57,757 bases of DNA from DQTL01 sp964396505 (GTDB lineage: Bacteria > Bacteroidota > Bacteroidia > Flavobacteriales > Flavobacteriaceae): the NCBI GenBank assembly GCA_964396505.1, contig CAYNFJ010000001.1:1-57757 (forward strand). Reading direction: 5' to 3'. Below the pieces are notes generated by a model. It was not told the origin of the DNA. It made no database searches and saw only the letters and a list, made by a program, of their open reading frames with translations. A program made the translations under genes and the position numbers. Shown one piece after another: positions 8,159 through 16,979 of this stretch. Each line of letters begins with the position of its first letter. The stretch's first letter is position 1.

Positions 8159-8197
8159 AAAAGCTATGGTTAATTTAATTTTCCATAGCTTTTTTTG
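8159..8197 (+). terminator. Intrinsic terminator between acpP and fabF
   Basis: The arms AAAAGCTATGG and CCATAGCTTTT form an 11-bp stem (starting at 8159) with a 13-nt AT loop, followed by a T run. It would let acpP be made in excess over fabF. A weak TACCTTTA box at 8213-8220 may give fabF its own start. Confidence 0.8.
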
Positions 8198-8269
8198 TTT
8201 GTGAAAAATAGCTACCTTTACATCATAACAATACTGTAATTTTTAACAGATAATAATATATTGAATCAT

Positions 8270-9517
8270 ATGAAACAAAGACGTGTAGTAGTTACCGGAT
8301 TAGGAGCTCTGACGCCGATAGGCAATGACGTAACAGCATATTGGGATGCGTTAATTCATGGAGTCAGCGGTGCTGCTCCTATCACCCATTTTGATGCCAG
8401 CAAATTTAAAACGCAATTTGCTTGCGAAGTGAAAAATTTTGAAGTGACCGACTTTATCCCCCGTAAAGAAGCGCGAAAAATGGATCGCTTTACACAATAC
8501 GCTATGGTGGCAGCAGATGAAGCTGTACAGGATTCTAAACTGGATTTAGAAGCAGAAGATTTAAATAGAATTGGCGTGATCTGGGGTGCCGGTATTGGCG
8601 GATTGGAGACCTTTCAAAATCAAATGATTGATTTTGCCAACGGAAATGGAACTCCACGATTCAATCCATTTTTTATTCCCAAGATGATTGCAGATATTGC
8701 TCCGGGACAAATATCCATTAAATATGGTTTTAGAGGACCCAATTTTGCTACGGTTTCTGCCTGTGCTTCTTCCTCAAATGCGTTGATTGATGCGATGAAT
8801 TACATCCGGTTGGGCTATGCCGATGTCATGGTGTCCGGTGGTTCAGAAGCTACTGTGGCTATTGCCGGTATCGGTGGTTTTAATGCCCTGCAAGCTTTAT
8901 CAACCAGAAATGACGATCCTAAAACCGCTTCCAGACCTTTTGATAAAGACCGCGACGGTTTTGTGTCCGGAGAAGGTGCCGGAGCCTTGATCTTAGAAGA
9001 ATACGAACATGCCAAAGCCCGGGGAGCTACAATTTATGCCGAAATGGGCGGTGGCGGCTTATCCGCAGATGCCTATCACATCACAGCACCGCATCCCGAA
9101 GGATTAGGCGCTAAATTAGTAATGGAAAACTGCTTACGCGATGCCGGAGTTCAAAAAGAAGAGGTCGATGCCATTAACGTACACGGTACAGCAACTCCGC
9201 TGGGCGATATCGCCGAAGTTAAAGCCATTCAAGAGGTTTTTGGCGAACACGCTTACAAGCTGAATATCAATTCTACCAAGTCTATGACCGGGCATCTATT
9301 AGGTGCAGCAGGTGCCATTGAGGCGATTGCCTCTGTTTTAGCTATCAAAAACGGAATAATTCCACCGACCATCAACCATTTTACAGATGATGATGCGATT
9401 GATAATAAATTGAACTTTACTTTTAATAAAGCTCAAAAAAGGGAGGTCAATATTGCGATGAGTAATACCTTTGGCTTTGGCGGACATAATGCTTGCATTC
9501 TCTTTAAAAAGATTTAA
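8270..9517 (+). CDS. fabF: Beta-ketoacyl-ACP synthase II
   Basis: Condensing enzyme that extends acyl-ACP with malonyl-ACP in fatty-acid elongation. The ATG at 8270 gives 415 aa beginning MKQRRVVVTGLGALTPIGND, the standard FabF start; a TTG nine bases upstream is not needed. The catalytic triad is complete: Cys165 in SACASSS, His305 in VHGTATPLGD and His342 in GHLLGAAGAIE. The glycine-rich GFGFGGHN-type end (TFGFGGHNACILF) is also present. It is downstream of its carrier acpP and 13 bp before rnc. Confidence 0.98.
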   Translation: MKQRRVVVTGLGALTPIGNDVTAYWDALIHGVSGAAPITHFDASKFKTQFACEVKNFEVTDFIPRKEARKMDRFTQYAMVAADEAVQDSKLDLEAEDLNRIGVIWGAGIGGLETFQNQMIDFANGNGTPRFNPFFIPKMIADIAPGQISIKYGFRGPNFATVSACASSSNALIDAMNYIRLGYADVMVSGGSEATVAIAGIGGFNALQALSTRNDDPKTASRPFDKDRDGFVSGEGAGALILEEYEHAKARGATIYAEMGGGGLSADAYHITAPHPEGLGAKLVMENCLRDAGVQKEEVDAINVHGTATPLGDIAEVKAIQEVFGEHAYKLNINSTKSMTGHLLGAAGAIEAIASVLAIKNGIIPPTINHFTDDDAIDNKLNFTFNKAQKREVNIAMSNTFGFGGHNACILFKKI

Positions 9518-9530
9518 ATCTATTTAAAAA

Positions 9531-10268
9531 TTGAGTCTAATTCAAAAAATAACATTTTCAAAAAATACTGAAGAAAACCTTTTTGCCGGCAAAATTAAAA
9601 CCTTAACAGGATATAAAGCTAAGAATTTAGCTCTGTATAAAATGGCATTTACCCATAAATCCGCTAGTAAGAAAGATGAAGAAGGGCATATCTTGAATTA
9701 TGAGCGTCTGGAATTTTTAGGCGATGCACTTTTAGATGCTTCTATTACTTCTTTTTTGTATCACAATTTACCGGATAGCAGTGAAGGAGAATTGACTCAA
9801 ATGCGGTCCAAGATTGTCAGTCGTAAGCACCTGAATGAAATAGGCAAAGATCTTGATTTAGTCTCATTAGCCAAAAAACCTTCTTCCAAAAGAACTTTTA
9901 GCTACAATGTATATGGGGATTTGTTCGAGGCTTTGGTCGCAGCCATTTATTTGGATAGAGGCTATGTGATTATGGACAAATTTATCCATAAAAAATTAAT
10001 AAAACCCTATGTAAATCTAGAACAATTATCAGGAAAAATAAGTAGTTATAAAAGCCTTTTTATAGAATGGTGCCAGAAAAATCAGAAAAAATATGAATTT
10101 GTCACCTTTGAAGATTCCGGAAACAGCCGGACCAAATACTTTTCGGTAAAACTCTATATCAATACTAAAATTGTCAGTAAAGGAAGAGCAACTTCTAAGA
10201 AAAAAGCGGAAGAAATAGCTTGTAAAAGAGCCTATTACAAATACCAAAATCAAATGACCGGTTCTTAA
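9531..10268 (+). CDS. rnc: Ribonuclease III
   Basis: Double-strand-specific endoribonuclease that processes rRNA precursors and structured mRNAs. The 245-aa product has the RNase III signature (NYERLEFLGDALLDASI, residues ~60-76, with the metal-binding Glu and Asp) and the second acidic site DLFEALVAAIYLDRG. A dsRNA-binding domain follows, with the basic helix SKKKAEEIACKRAYY. No ATG lies near the conserved N-terminus. The frame is closed by a stop at 9525-9527 and the first usable start is TTG at 9531, 13 bp after fabF, so a TTG start is very likely. The order fabF-rnc is typical of this phylum. Confidence 0.95.
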   Translation: MSLIQKITFSKNTEENLFAGKIKTLTGYKAKNLALYKMAFTHKSASKKDEEGHILNYERLEFLGDALLDASITSFLYHNLPDSSEGELTQMRSKIVSRKHLNEIGKDLDLVSLAKKPSSKRTFSYNVYGDLFEALVAAIYLDRGYVIMDKFIHKKLIKPYVNLEQLSGKISSYKSLFIEWCQKNQKKYEFVTFEDSGNSRTKYFSVKLYINTKIVSKGRATSKKKAEEIACKRAYYKYQNQMTGS

Positions 10269-10298
10269 TTATAACCGGTAAAAATCAGTTACGCACCA

Positions 10299-10775
10299 AT
10301 GGCCATAAAAAAACATCATTTAAGCCTGGATGATACCTTTGAAGAAACCTTTCATCTATTGGCTATTTACAGCAATCTGGAAGCGTACAGAATGGCTTTT
10401 GTGCTAAATAAAACCCTTGATCTTAACTTGATAAAAACAGTTTCAATACATCGTAAAAAAGAAGGTGCCGAGTTTGATGTATATGAGTTTTCTGATCCCG
10501 ATTATTACCGGAGCTGGTTGCTGCTTCACAACTACGCTTTTGTACAAACAAAACAAAGTACGGTCGATTTATTTTCACAGGATGCTATTTTTGAACAAAA
10601 GCTTGTGTATCACAAAGAGTTAAAAAAAGCCCCTTTTCTACTCAAAATAATAGCCGATATTAACAGTGCTTTTCTACAAAACACAGTGCATAAATTACAA
10701 AAACACCCGCTTATTTATACTGTTGACCTGATAGATATTACACAACTTAAAAACCAAAAATTACTAATTTTTTAA
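10299..10775 (+). CDS. IPExxxVDY-family-like protein of unknown function
   Basis: A 158-aa soluble protein without signal peptide or membrane segment. Its position between rnc and pyk, the N-terminal LDDTFEETFHLLAIYSNLEAYRMAFVLNK region and the C-terminal LIDITQLKNQKLLIF stretch fit the flavobacterial IPExxxVDY family as I know it. The name-giving motif itself is degenerate here: the expected place reads KAPFLLKI. No function is established for the family. The stop lies 2 bp before the pyk ATG, so it is translated in tandem with pyk. Confidence 0.6.
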   Translation: MAIKKHHLSLDDTFEETFHLLAIYSNLEAYRMAFVLNKTLDLNLIKTVSIHRKKEGAEFDVYEFSDPDYYRSWLLLHNYAFVQTKQSTVDLFSQDAIFEQKLVYHKELKKAPFLLKIIADINSAFLQNTVHKLQKHPLIYTVDLIDITQLKNQKLLIF

Positions 10776-10777
10776 CC

Positions 10778-12226
10778 ATGCAACAAACCAAAAAAACCAA
10801 AATAGTAGCGACTCTGGGTCCGGCCTGCAATACCAAAGCGATTCTTCGTGAAATGATTCTTTCCGGTGTCAATGTATTTCGTATTAATTTTTCACACGCT
10901 ACCCATGAGGTCGCCGAAAACCATATAAGAATCATCCGGGAACTCAATAAAGAACTGGGTTTCCATGTCGCTATTCTCGCTGATTTACAGGGACCTAAAT
11001 TACGGGTTGGTGAAATGGAAAAAGGAACCAAATTAAAAAAAGGAGACTCCTTTATCTTTACCACTCAAAAAACCATCGGGAATAAAGATAGCGCCTATAT
11101 GACTTATAAAAGATTTCCCAAAGATGTCAAAACAGGGGAAACTATTTTGGTCGATGATGGCAAATTATTGTTTAGGGTTATAGAAACCAACCGCGTTGAC
11201 CAAGTGATTACAGAAGTGATTCGCGGAGGAAAATTAAAATCCAAAAAAGGGGTCAATCTTCCCAATACAGCCATCTCACTGCCGGCGCTAACCAAAAAAG
11301 ATAAAAAAGATGTGGTATTTGCCATTGAACAAAAAGTAGATTGGATCGCCTTGTCCTTTGTACGAACAGCTCAAGATGTTAAAGAGTTGCGGAATTATAT
11401 AGACGAACGATCGGATTATAAAATACCCATCATTGCCAAAATTGAAAAACCGGAAGCCCTCACCCACTTTGATGAAATTGTGACGCAATGCGATGGATTG
11501 ATGGTTGCCCGAGGAGATTTAGGGGTAGAAATACCGATGGAAAAGGTCCCTTTGGTTCAAAAAAAGATTGTAATAGCTGCTAAAAAAGCACATAAACCGG
11601 TCATTATTGCTACCCAAATGATGGAAACGATGATTACCAATCAAGTGCCTACCAGAGCCGAAGTAAACGATGTTGCCAACTCTATTATGGACGGTACAGA
11701 CGCCGTCATGCTGTCCGGTGAAACTTCTGTGGGCGCTTATCCGGTTGAGGTGATTAAACAGATGCGGAGTATTATTGAAAGTGTAGAAGATTCTCCCTTA
11801 ATTTCTATTCCACACAGTCCCGTTACAGATGTAAAAGCAGACCGCTATATTTCCAAAAGCATCTGTTCCAATGCAGTGAATATTGCCAATGACATTCAAG
11901 CTAAAGTCATCTCTACATTGACCAATTCAGGATATACCGCCTTTCAAATATCAGCCGGACGTCCCAAATCAATTATTCTGGCGTTTACTTCTAACAGACG
12001 TATTATGACCATGCTCAATCTACTATGGGGTGTAAAATCTTATTATTACGACAAGATGGTTTCAACAGACGAAACCGTAATCGACATCAATCAAATCGCC
12101 AAAAGAAAAGGGTATTTGACTAAAGGTGATTTTGTAATTAACCTAACCTCTATGCCTTTAAAGGATAAAGGGATGGTAAATACCCTGCGCATTACAAAAA
12201 TCAAAGAAAATAAACCTATTGATTAA
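10778..12226 (+). CDS. pyk: Pyruvate kinase
   Basis: Final glycolytic enzyme, which transfers phosphate from phosphoenolpyruvate to ADP. The 482-aa product is full length. Motifs seen: TKIVATLGPAC at the start, VFRINFSHATHE, ILADLQGPKLRVGEM, the active-site segment PIIAKIEKPEALTHFDEI with the catalytic Lys and the Mg-binding Glu, VARGDLGVEIP, and KPVIIATQMMETM followed by PTRAEVNDVANSIMDGTDAVMLSGET. The C-terminal allosteric domain is present (residues ~355-480). It lies 2 bp after the IPExxxVDY-like gene and converges with glnS after a 19-bp spacer that holds no clear terminator. Confidence 0.98.
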   Translation: MQQTKKTKIVATLGPACNTKAILREMILSGVNVFRINFSHATHEVAENHIRIIRELNKELGFHVAILADLQGPKLRVGEMEKGTKLKKGDSFIFTTQKTIGNKDSAYMTYKRFPKDVKTGETILVDDGKLLFRVIETNRVDQVITEVIRGGKLKSKKGVNLPNTAISLPALTKKDKKDVVFAIEQKVDWIALSFVRTAQDVKELRNYIDERSDYKIPIIAKIEKPEALTHFDEIVTQCDGLMVARGDLGVEIPMEKVPLVQKKIVIAAKKAHKPVIIATQMMETMITNQVPTRAEVNDVANSIMDGTDAVMLSGETSVGAYPVEVIKQMRSIIESVEDSPLISIPHSPVTDVKADRYISKSICSNAVNIANDIQAKVISTLTNSGYTAFQISAGRPKSIILAFTSNRRIMTMLNLLWGVKSYYYDKMVSTDETVIDINQIAKRKGYLTKGDFVINLTSMPLKDKGMVNTLRITKIKENKPID

Positions 12227-12245
12227 CCAATAAAGTATCAAAGCA

Positions 12246-14369
12246 TTATAAAAATTCCTTGAGCAAGGCTATTATCTTTGTGTTTTTGTCCTCAATGGCC
12301 ATTGTTTTGAGTAGATCTAAATAGTTGTCTTTAAACTCCGGATAGGTTCTGATAAAATCAACTGCCCGGTACCGCACATAAGAATTTTTTAGCAACAAAG
12401 CCTTTCCTACAAAGGTATTGGCTGTTGAAAAATTTGTTTTATCAGTAAAATCTACCGGACAATTACCACTGTTTAAAATCATTAAATACGTAAGATATTC
12501 TTTATTGGAATTAGCCGATTGGATAAGAGAAAGTATCCCTTTGGAACTCACATGTTTGCTGAGATCATATATTGTAGCGACTAAAGATTGGCGCTCCTCT
12601 TCTTCGCGTGATTTTAAATACTTTCCGGCATAGGGAAATATCTTGCTGATAGCCTCTTCCGGACGATTGGAAGTTTGAGAAGGTTTAGATTCCGATTTTT
12701 TAGCCCAAGTATCCTTCAATGCCACCGTACGATTAAACACCAAATTAGCTGCTGTTGTGTCTTTATCAACCACAAAATATCCCAATCGTTGAAATTGAAA
12801 TCTATCGCCAACCTTAGCAAGTGCTAAACTGGGTTCAACAAAAGCATTTTTGTTAATAGATAGGGAATTCGGGTTGATAAACTCGATAAAATCTTTTTCT
12901 TTATCGGCATCGGGAGCTTCATGTAAGAATAACCGGTCATAAATACGCACCTCTACTTGCTTGGCATGTGCTATAGACACCCAATGTAAGGTTCCTTTTA
13001 CCTTTCGTTTACTGGCTTCGGTACCGCTGCCACTGAGAGAATCTTTATCATAGGTACAATGAATTTCGATTATATTTCCATTGTTGTCTTTTACAACACC
13101 CGTCGCTTTGATGATATAAGCATTTTTTAAACGTACTTCCCCACCCAACTTTAATCGAAAGAATTTTTTAGGAGCTTCTTCTTTAAAATCTTCCCGTTCA
13201 ATATAGATTTCACGCGAAAAAGGGACTTCTCTGGAACCAAAATTGGCATCATAATCATTATATGAAGCTTGTAATAGCTCGGTTTTATCTTCCGGATAAT
13301 TCGTGATAAGCAATTTTACCGGATTCAGCACTGCCATCACTCTAGGTGCTGTTTTATTCAAATCATCACGAACAGAATACTCTAAAAGAGCCACATCGGT
13401 TACATTATCTCTTTTGGATATTCCGGCAGTTTCACTAAAATTAATAATAGAAGCCGGCGTATATCCTCTTCGTCTTAGCCCTGAAATAGTGGGCATTCTG
13501 GGATCATCCCAACCGGTGACATAGCCTTCATTGACCAATCGCAATAATTTACGCTTACTCATAATGGTATAGCTCAAATTACGACGGGCAAACTCCCGCT
13601 GTTTGGGGCGTAACTTATTAGGGTCACGAATCTGATCTACATACCAATCGTACAAAGGTCGGTGAGGTTTAAACTCCAATGTACAGATAGAATGAGAGAT
13701 TTGTTCAATATAATCCGATTCTCCATGCGTCCAATCGTACATCGGATAAATTTTCCAAGTCGTACCGGTTCTATGATGCGCCTTATGTAAGATACGATAC
13801 ATAATGGGGTCACGCATATGCATATTGACATGTGACATATCTATTTTGGCACGTAAAACGGCAGCTCCTTCAGCCAATTCTCCTCTTTTCATTTGTTCAA
13901 ACAATTCCAGATTCTCTGTGACACTCCGGTCTCTATAAGGACTGTTGGTGCCGGGTTCTGTGGGTGTTCCTTTTTGCGCCGCAATTTCTTCGGAAGTCTG
14001 ATTATCTACATACGCCTTTCCCTCTTTAATCAATTGGACTGCCCATTGGTATAATTGGTCAAAATAATCGGATGAATATAATTCTTTGTCCCAATGAAAT
14101 CCGAGCCATTGTATATCTTCTTTTATGGCATCTACATATTCTTGTTCTTCTTTGGCCGGATTGGTATCATCAAAACGAAGATTTACCGGTGCTTGATACC
14201 GGATTCCCAAACCAAAATTGAGACAAATAGAGGCGGCATGTCCAATGTGCAAATAGCCATTGGGCTCCGGTGGAAAACGAAAACGAAGTTGATTTTGGGG
14301 CAATCCGTTAGCGAGATCTTCTTCTATGATTTGTTCTAAAAAATTAAGTGATTTCTTATTTTCTGACAT
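12246..14369 (-). CDS. glnS: Glutaminyl-tRNA synthetase with a C-terminal extension
   Basis: Class I aminoacyl-tRNA synthetase that charges tRNA-Gln in the cytoplasm. The signature motifs are intact: PPEPNGYLHIGHA (HIGH) near residue 35 and IMSKRKLLRLV (KMSKS-like) near residue 268. DDTNPAKEEQEYVDAI and the anticodon-binding beta-barrels up to about residue 555 follow the usual GlnRS plan, which totals 554 aa in E. coli. This protein has 707 aa. Residues ~559-707 are an added, mostly helical domain after a Ser/Pro-rich linker; it lacks YqeY features and looks like helical repeats. Having GlnRS implies that tRNA-Gln need not be charged through the amidotransferase route. A CAAAAGTA (TACTTTTG on the minus strand) box lies just upstream at 14387-14394. 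Confidence 0.95.
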   Translation of the reverse strand: MSENKKSLNFLEQIIEEDLANGLPQNQLRFRFPPEPNGYLHIGHAASICLNFGLGIRYQAPVNLRFDDTNPAKEEQEYVDAIKEDIQWLGFHWDKELYSSDYFDQLYQWAVQLIKEGKAYVDNQTSEEIAAQKGTPTEPGTNSPYRDRSVTENLELFEQMKRGELAEGAAVLRAKIDMSHVNMHMRDPIMYRILHKAHHRTGTTWKIYPMYDWTHGESDYIEQISHSICTLEFKPHRPLYDWYVDQIRDPNKLRPKQREFARRNLSYTIMSKRKLLRLVNEGYVTGWDDPRMPTISGLRRRGYTPASIINFSETAGISKRDNVTDVALLEYSVRDDLNKTAPRVMAVLNPVKLLITNYPEDKTELLQASYNDYDANFGSREVPFSREIYIEREDFKEEAPKKFFRLKLGGEVRLKNAYIIKATGVVKDNNGNIIEIHCTYDKDSLSGSGTEASKRKVKGTLHWVSIAHAKQVEVRIYDRLFLHEAPDADKEKDFIEFINPNSLSINKNAFVEPSLALAKVGDRFQFQRLGYFVVDKDTTAANLVFNRTVALKDTWAKKSESKPSQTSNRPEEAISKIFPYAGKYLKSREEEERQSLVATIYDLSKHVSSKGILSLIQSANSNKEYLTYLMILNSGNCPVDFTDKTNFSTANTFVGKALLLKNSYVRYRAVDFIRTYPEFKDNYLDLLKTMAIEDKNTKIIALLKEFL

Positions 14370-14434
14370 ACGCTGATATTATAGGACAAAAGTAATTAAA
14401 TAGTTTTGAATTATTTATAATTATAGCAATCCAA

Positions 14435-14473
14435 TAAAAAAAGCCGCTACATTGAAGAATATAACGGCTTTCT
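14435..14473 (-). terminator. Intrinsic terminator after the complex III operon
   Basis: On the minus strand the arms AAAGCCGTTA and TAGCGGCTTT (one mismatch) form a 10-bp stem followed by a T-rich run, 17 nt after the actF stop. It separates the operon from glnS. Confidence 0.8.
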
Positions 14474-14489
14474 GTATTGTTTAAAGTGT

Positions 14490-15845
14490 TTAGTTATGAT
14501 ACTCTTCACTTTCTTTTAAATACGGATTGCCTTTTGCCAATAAAGGCTGTTTGGACATCGCATTGAATCCACAGAAAATAAACAAGCCTAAAAAGAATAA
14601 TAAAGCCCCTATTTCAGGAATTCCAAAATGCCATTGTGAACCTACTGTAGAAGGCATTACCATCACAAACACATCAATATAATGTCCTACTAATATGACA
14701 AGTCCTACGATGGTGACTACAGTGAATTTACGTTTCCAAGCCGTATCCATCAATATTAAGATAGGGAAAGCGAAATTCAAGGCAATCATCAGATAGAATA
14801 TAAAATTATAATCGTGTACACGCTGGGCAAAATAGGTCGTTTCTTCCGGCATATTGGCATACCATATCAACATATATTGTGCAAACCATAAATAGGTCCA
14901 AAAGATACTAAACCCGAACATATACACTCCTAAATCGTGTAAGTGACTGTCATTGACAAAGGGTAAGAATCCTTTGGTTTTTAAATAGATTGTTACCAGC
15001 GCAATAACCGTAACCGCTGATACAACAGCACTGGCAAAAATATACCAAGCAAATAAGGTGCTAAACCAATGCGGGTCTAATGACATAATCCAATCCCAAG
15101 ATAAGGCAGACTCAGATAACATAAAGAAAACCAAGAACAGAATACTGTATTTAAATCCTTTTTCGTGTGCTTTATAATCGGTTGCTTCATCTTGTTCCAA
15201 AGATTTTTTACGAATGATATATCTAAAGAAAATATATCCAATGATATAGATTGCTCCTCTGATAAGCCAACCCGGGATATTCAACCACCAACTTTTACCG
15301 GCAAGAATAGCATCGCCATCAGCGTGCATCCAAGGGTAAAAATGATTCATTCCCAAAGCCGAAGCCAATAGAAATAAGAACATCAAAAGCCCCAGCGGAA
15401 CTAAATTGGCAGAAAGTCCTTCCATAACACGGAATAAAACTACGGACCAGCCTGCGGATGCGGCAATTTGGATGACATAAAATGCGAAGATTAACAAAGC
15501 AATCATAAAGAAAAAGAACAAGGAAACAAAAAAAGCTGCCCAAGGTCTGTTTTTAAGTTGATTTAATACATGCGCTTCGTGTTCTTCTGTGTTGGCAGCA
15601 TGTGCAGCGTCTTTATGAGATTCTGCTTCATGCATTTGTTTATGAGAACCATACTGAATAGCACGTGGATCTATTTTTGCTGCTTCTGCTTTTTGAGCAG
15701 CTAGTTCTTTTTGGTGTGCTATGGTCTCTTTGGCATCTTCTAACGTTTTACTACTTCCCGTAATAAAGCCATATCCAATACCAAAAACACCGATTACCAT
15801 CAATGCTATTGCGAAAACTTTTAATTTGCCTGAAAATTGATACAT
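14490..15845 (-). CDS. actF: Alternative complex III, membrane subunit ActF
   Basis: Polytopic membrane protein of 451 aa and last gene of the actABCDEF operon. Alternative complex III oxidises menaquinol and passes electrons toward cytochrome c or directly to a terminal oxidase. Residues ~1-30 form a first hydrophobic segment, then comes a His/Glu/Ala-rich soluble loop (residues ~35-95), then about nine further membrane helices with conserved-looking HWFSTLFAWY and WFAQYMLIWYANMPEET stretches, as in the ActC/ActF (NrfD-like) family. It follows actE after a 53-bp spacer. The assignment rests on gene order plus these family features. No cytochrome oxidase genes follow it, although they often do in relatives. 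Confidence 0.92.
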   Translation of the reverse strand: MYQFSGKLKVFAIALMVIGVFGIGYGFITGSSKTLEDAKETIAHQKELAAQKAEAAKIDPRAIQYGSHKQMHEAESHKDAAHAANTEEHEAHVLNQLKNRPWAAFFVSLFFFFMIALLIFAFYVIQIAASAGWSVVLFRVMEGLSANLVPLGLLMFLFLLASALGMNHFYPWMHADGDAILAGKSWWLNIPGWLIRGAIYIIGYIFFRYIIRKKSLEQDEATDYKAHEKGFKYSILFLVFFMLSESALSWDWIMSLDPHWFSTLFAWYIFASAVVSAVTVIALVTIYLKTKGFLPFVNDSHLHDLGVYMFGFSIFWTYLWFAQYMLIWYANMPEETTYFAQRVHDYNFIFYLMIALNFAFPILILMDTAWKRKFTVVTIVGLVILVGHYIDVFVMVMPSTVGSQWHFGIPEIGALLFFLGLFIFCGFNAMSKQPLLAKGNPYLKESEEYHN

Positions 15846-15898
15846 ATTTTTAAAATATTACAGTATTTCTAAAACCACTATGAGTTTAAAAACTATTC

Positions 15899-16438
15899 TT
15901 ATTTATTCTTTAATTTAAGTACATATTGTACAACTTGCCAACGTTCTTTCTCGGTCAATTGCGAGGCATGAGAGCCCATCATATTACGACCGTAATAAAT
16001 TACGTGGTAAATACTTCCTTCGGTCAGCTCTCTGTCTTTGTAATTAGGAACGCCTAAGAATTTACCTCGTTTTACAAGGGTTCCTTGACCATCACCTTTT
16101 TCTCCATGGCATATTGCGCAATAGATATTGTACATTTTTTTACCATTCGCCAAATTGGCGTTGGTAACTGCCAAGGGAGATTTTAAGCTGTCTTTAGCCA
16201 TTGCATAACCCTCCAACCCTTCAGGAAATTCAAAAGGTTTTTTGCCACGTGCAATACTTCCTTTAGGAGGTGTCAATGCTGCCATACTATCCTTTAAAAC
16301 CGTATTCATACCATAAGGTTCATAAGGAACCGACACATACATATCGGGTGTATATTGAATATTGGGCTTACTACGATCACGAGTACAAGAGCTCAATGAT
16401 ACAATAAATCCTAACGTGATAAATATAAACTTATTCAT
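15899..16438 (-). CDS. actE: Alternative complex III, monoheme cytochrome c subunit ActE
   Basis: A 179-aa lipoprotein cytochrome. The signal peptide ends in a lipobox (LSSC, Cys18), so the mature protein should be tethered to a membrane on the periplasmic side. The single heme site is CAICHGEKGDGQG at about residues 111-123, with the distal Met probably in NMMGSHASQL, close to the C-terminal helix WQVVQYVLKL. It overlaps the 3' end of actD by 8 bp, which implies translational coupling. In the complex this subunit is one possible exit for electrons. Confidence 0.93.
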   Translation of the reverse strand: MNKFIFITLGFIVSLSSCTRDRSKPNIQYTPDMYVSVPYEPYGMNTVLKDSMAALTPPKGSIARGKKPFEFPEGLEGYAMAKDSLKSPLAVTNANLANGKKMYNIYCAICHGEKGDGQGTLVKRGKFLGVPNYKDRELTEGSIYHVIYYGRNMMGSHASQLTEKERWQVVQYVLKLKNK

Positions 16439-16979
16439 AATCTTCGGTATCTATCTTTTCGGTTACATTAATTTCTGTGGCGCCTGTTTTTTGTAGTAGC
16501 GCTTTTACATTGTCCAAATCTTTTTCTACTTCCAATTCCATAACAAAGGTATCATCGGTAGTACTGGGATAGGGATTTTCTGCTTTTTTCCAAGGCCATA
16601 ATCTACTGCGCAAATAAAAAGTAATCACCATTAAGTGAGCGGCAAAAAAGACCGTTAATTCAAAAAGGATGGTAACAAATGACAAGACGTTTTGTCCGTA
16701 AGTTCCATTTGGTTTCCCTCCAAAATCTTGAGGCCAATCTTGAATCATCGTATATTTTGTCAACCACATAGCGGTCAATAATCCGGTAACTCCAAATAAG
16801 AAGGAAGCAATGGCAATTCTAGTGGGTTTTAAACCCATTGCTTTATCCAAACCGTGAACCGGAAAAGGGGTATAAACCTCTTCTATGTCGTGGTCTTCGG
16901 CACGAACAGCTTTTACAGCATCCATTAAAACTTCGTCATCATTGTACGAAGCGTGAACTACATAATATTTTTTACTCAT
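16431..16979 (-). CDS. actD: Alternative complex III, subunit ActD (DUF3341)
   Basis: Membrane protein of 182 aa with a soluble N-terminal ferredoxin-fold-like segment (residues 1-50, with DIEEVYTPFPVHGLDKAMGL, the DUF3341 hallmark), two membrane helices (residues ~55-77 and ~95-122) and a charged C-terminal part. Subunit ActD packs against ActC in known structures. Its start overlaps the actC stop by 8 bp and its stop overlaps the actE start by 8 bp, so actC-D-E are tightly coupled. Confidence 0.93.
   Translation of the reverse strand: MSKKYYVVHASYNDDEVLMDAVKAVRAEDHDIEEVYTPFPVHGLDKAMGLKPTRIAIASFLFGVTGLLTAMWLTKYTMIQDWPQDFGGKPNGTYGQNVLSFVTILFELTVFFAAHLMVITFYLRSRLWPWKKAENPYPSTTDDTFVMELEVEKDLDNVKALLQKTGATEINVTEKIDTEDYE

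Noticed and set aside
10257..10279. ACCGGTT/AACCGGT inverted repeat across the rnc stop as a terminator
   Set aside because: It is 7 bp with no U run, and the next gene follows closely on the same strand.
12246..12695. YqeY fusion at the end of GlnRS
   Set aside because: The tail lacks recognisable YqeY sequence features, so I describe it only as an unassigned helical extension.
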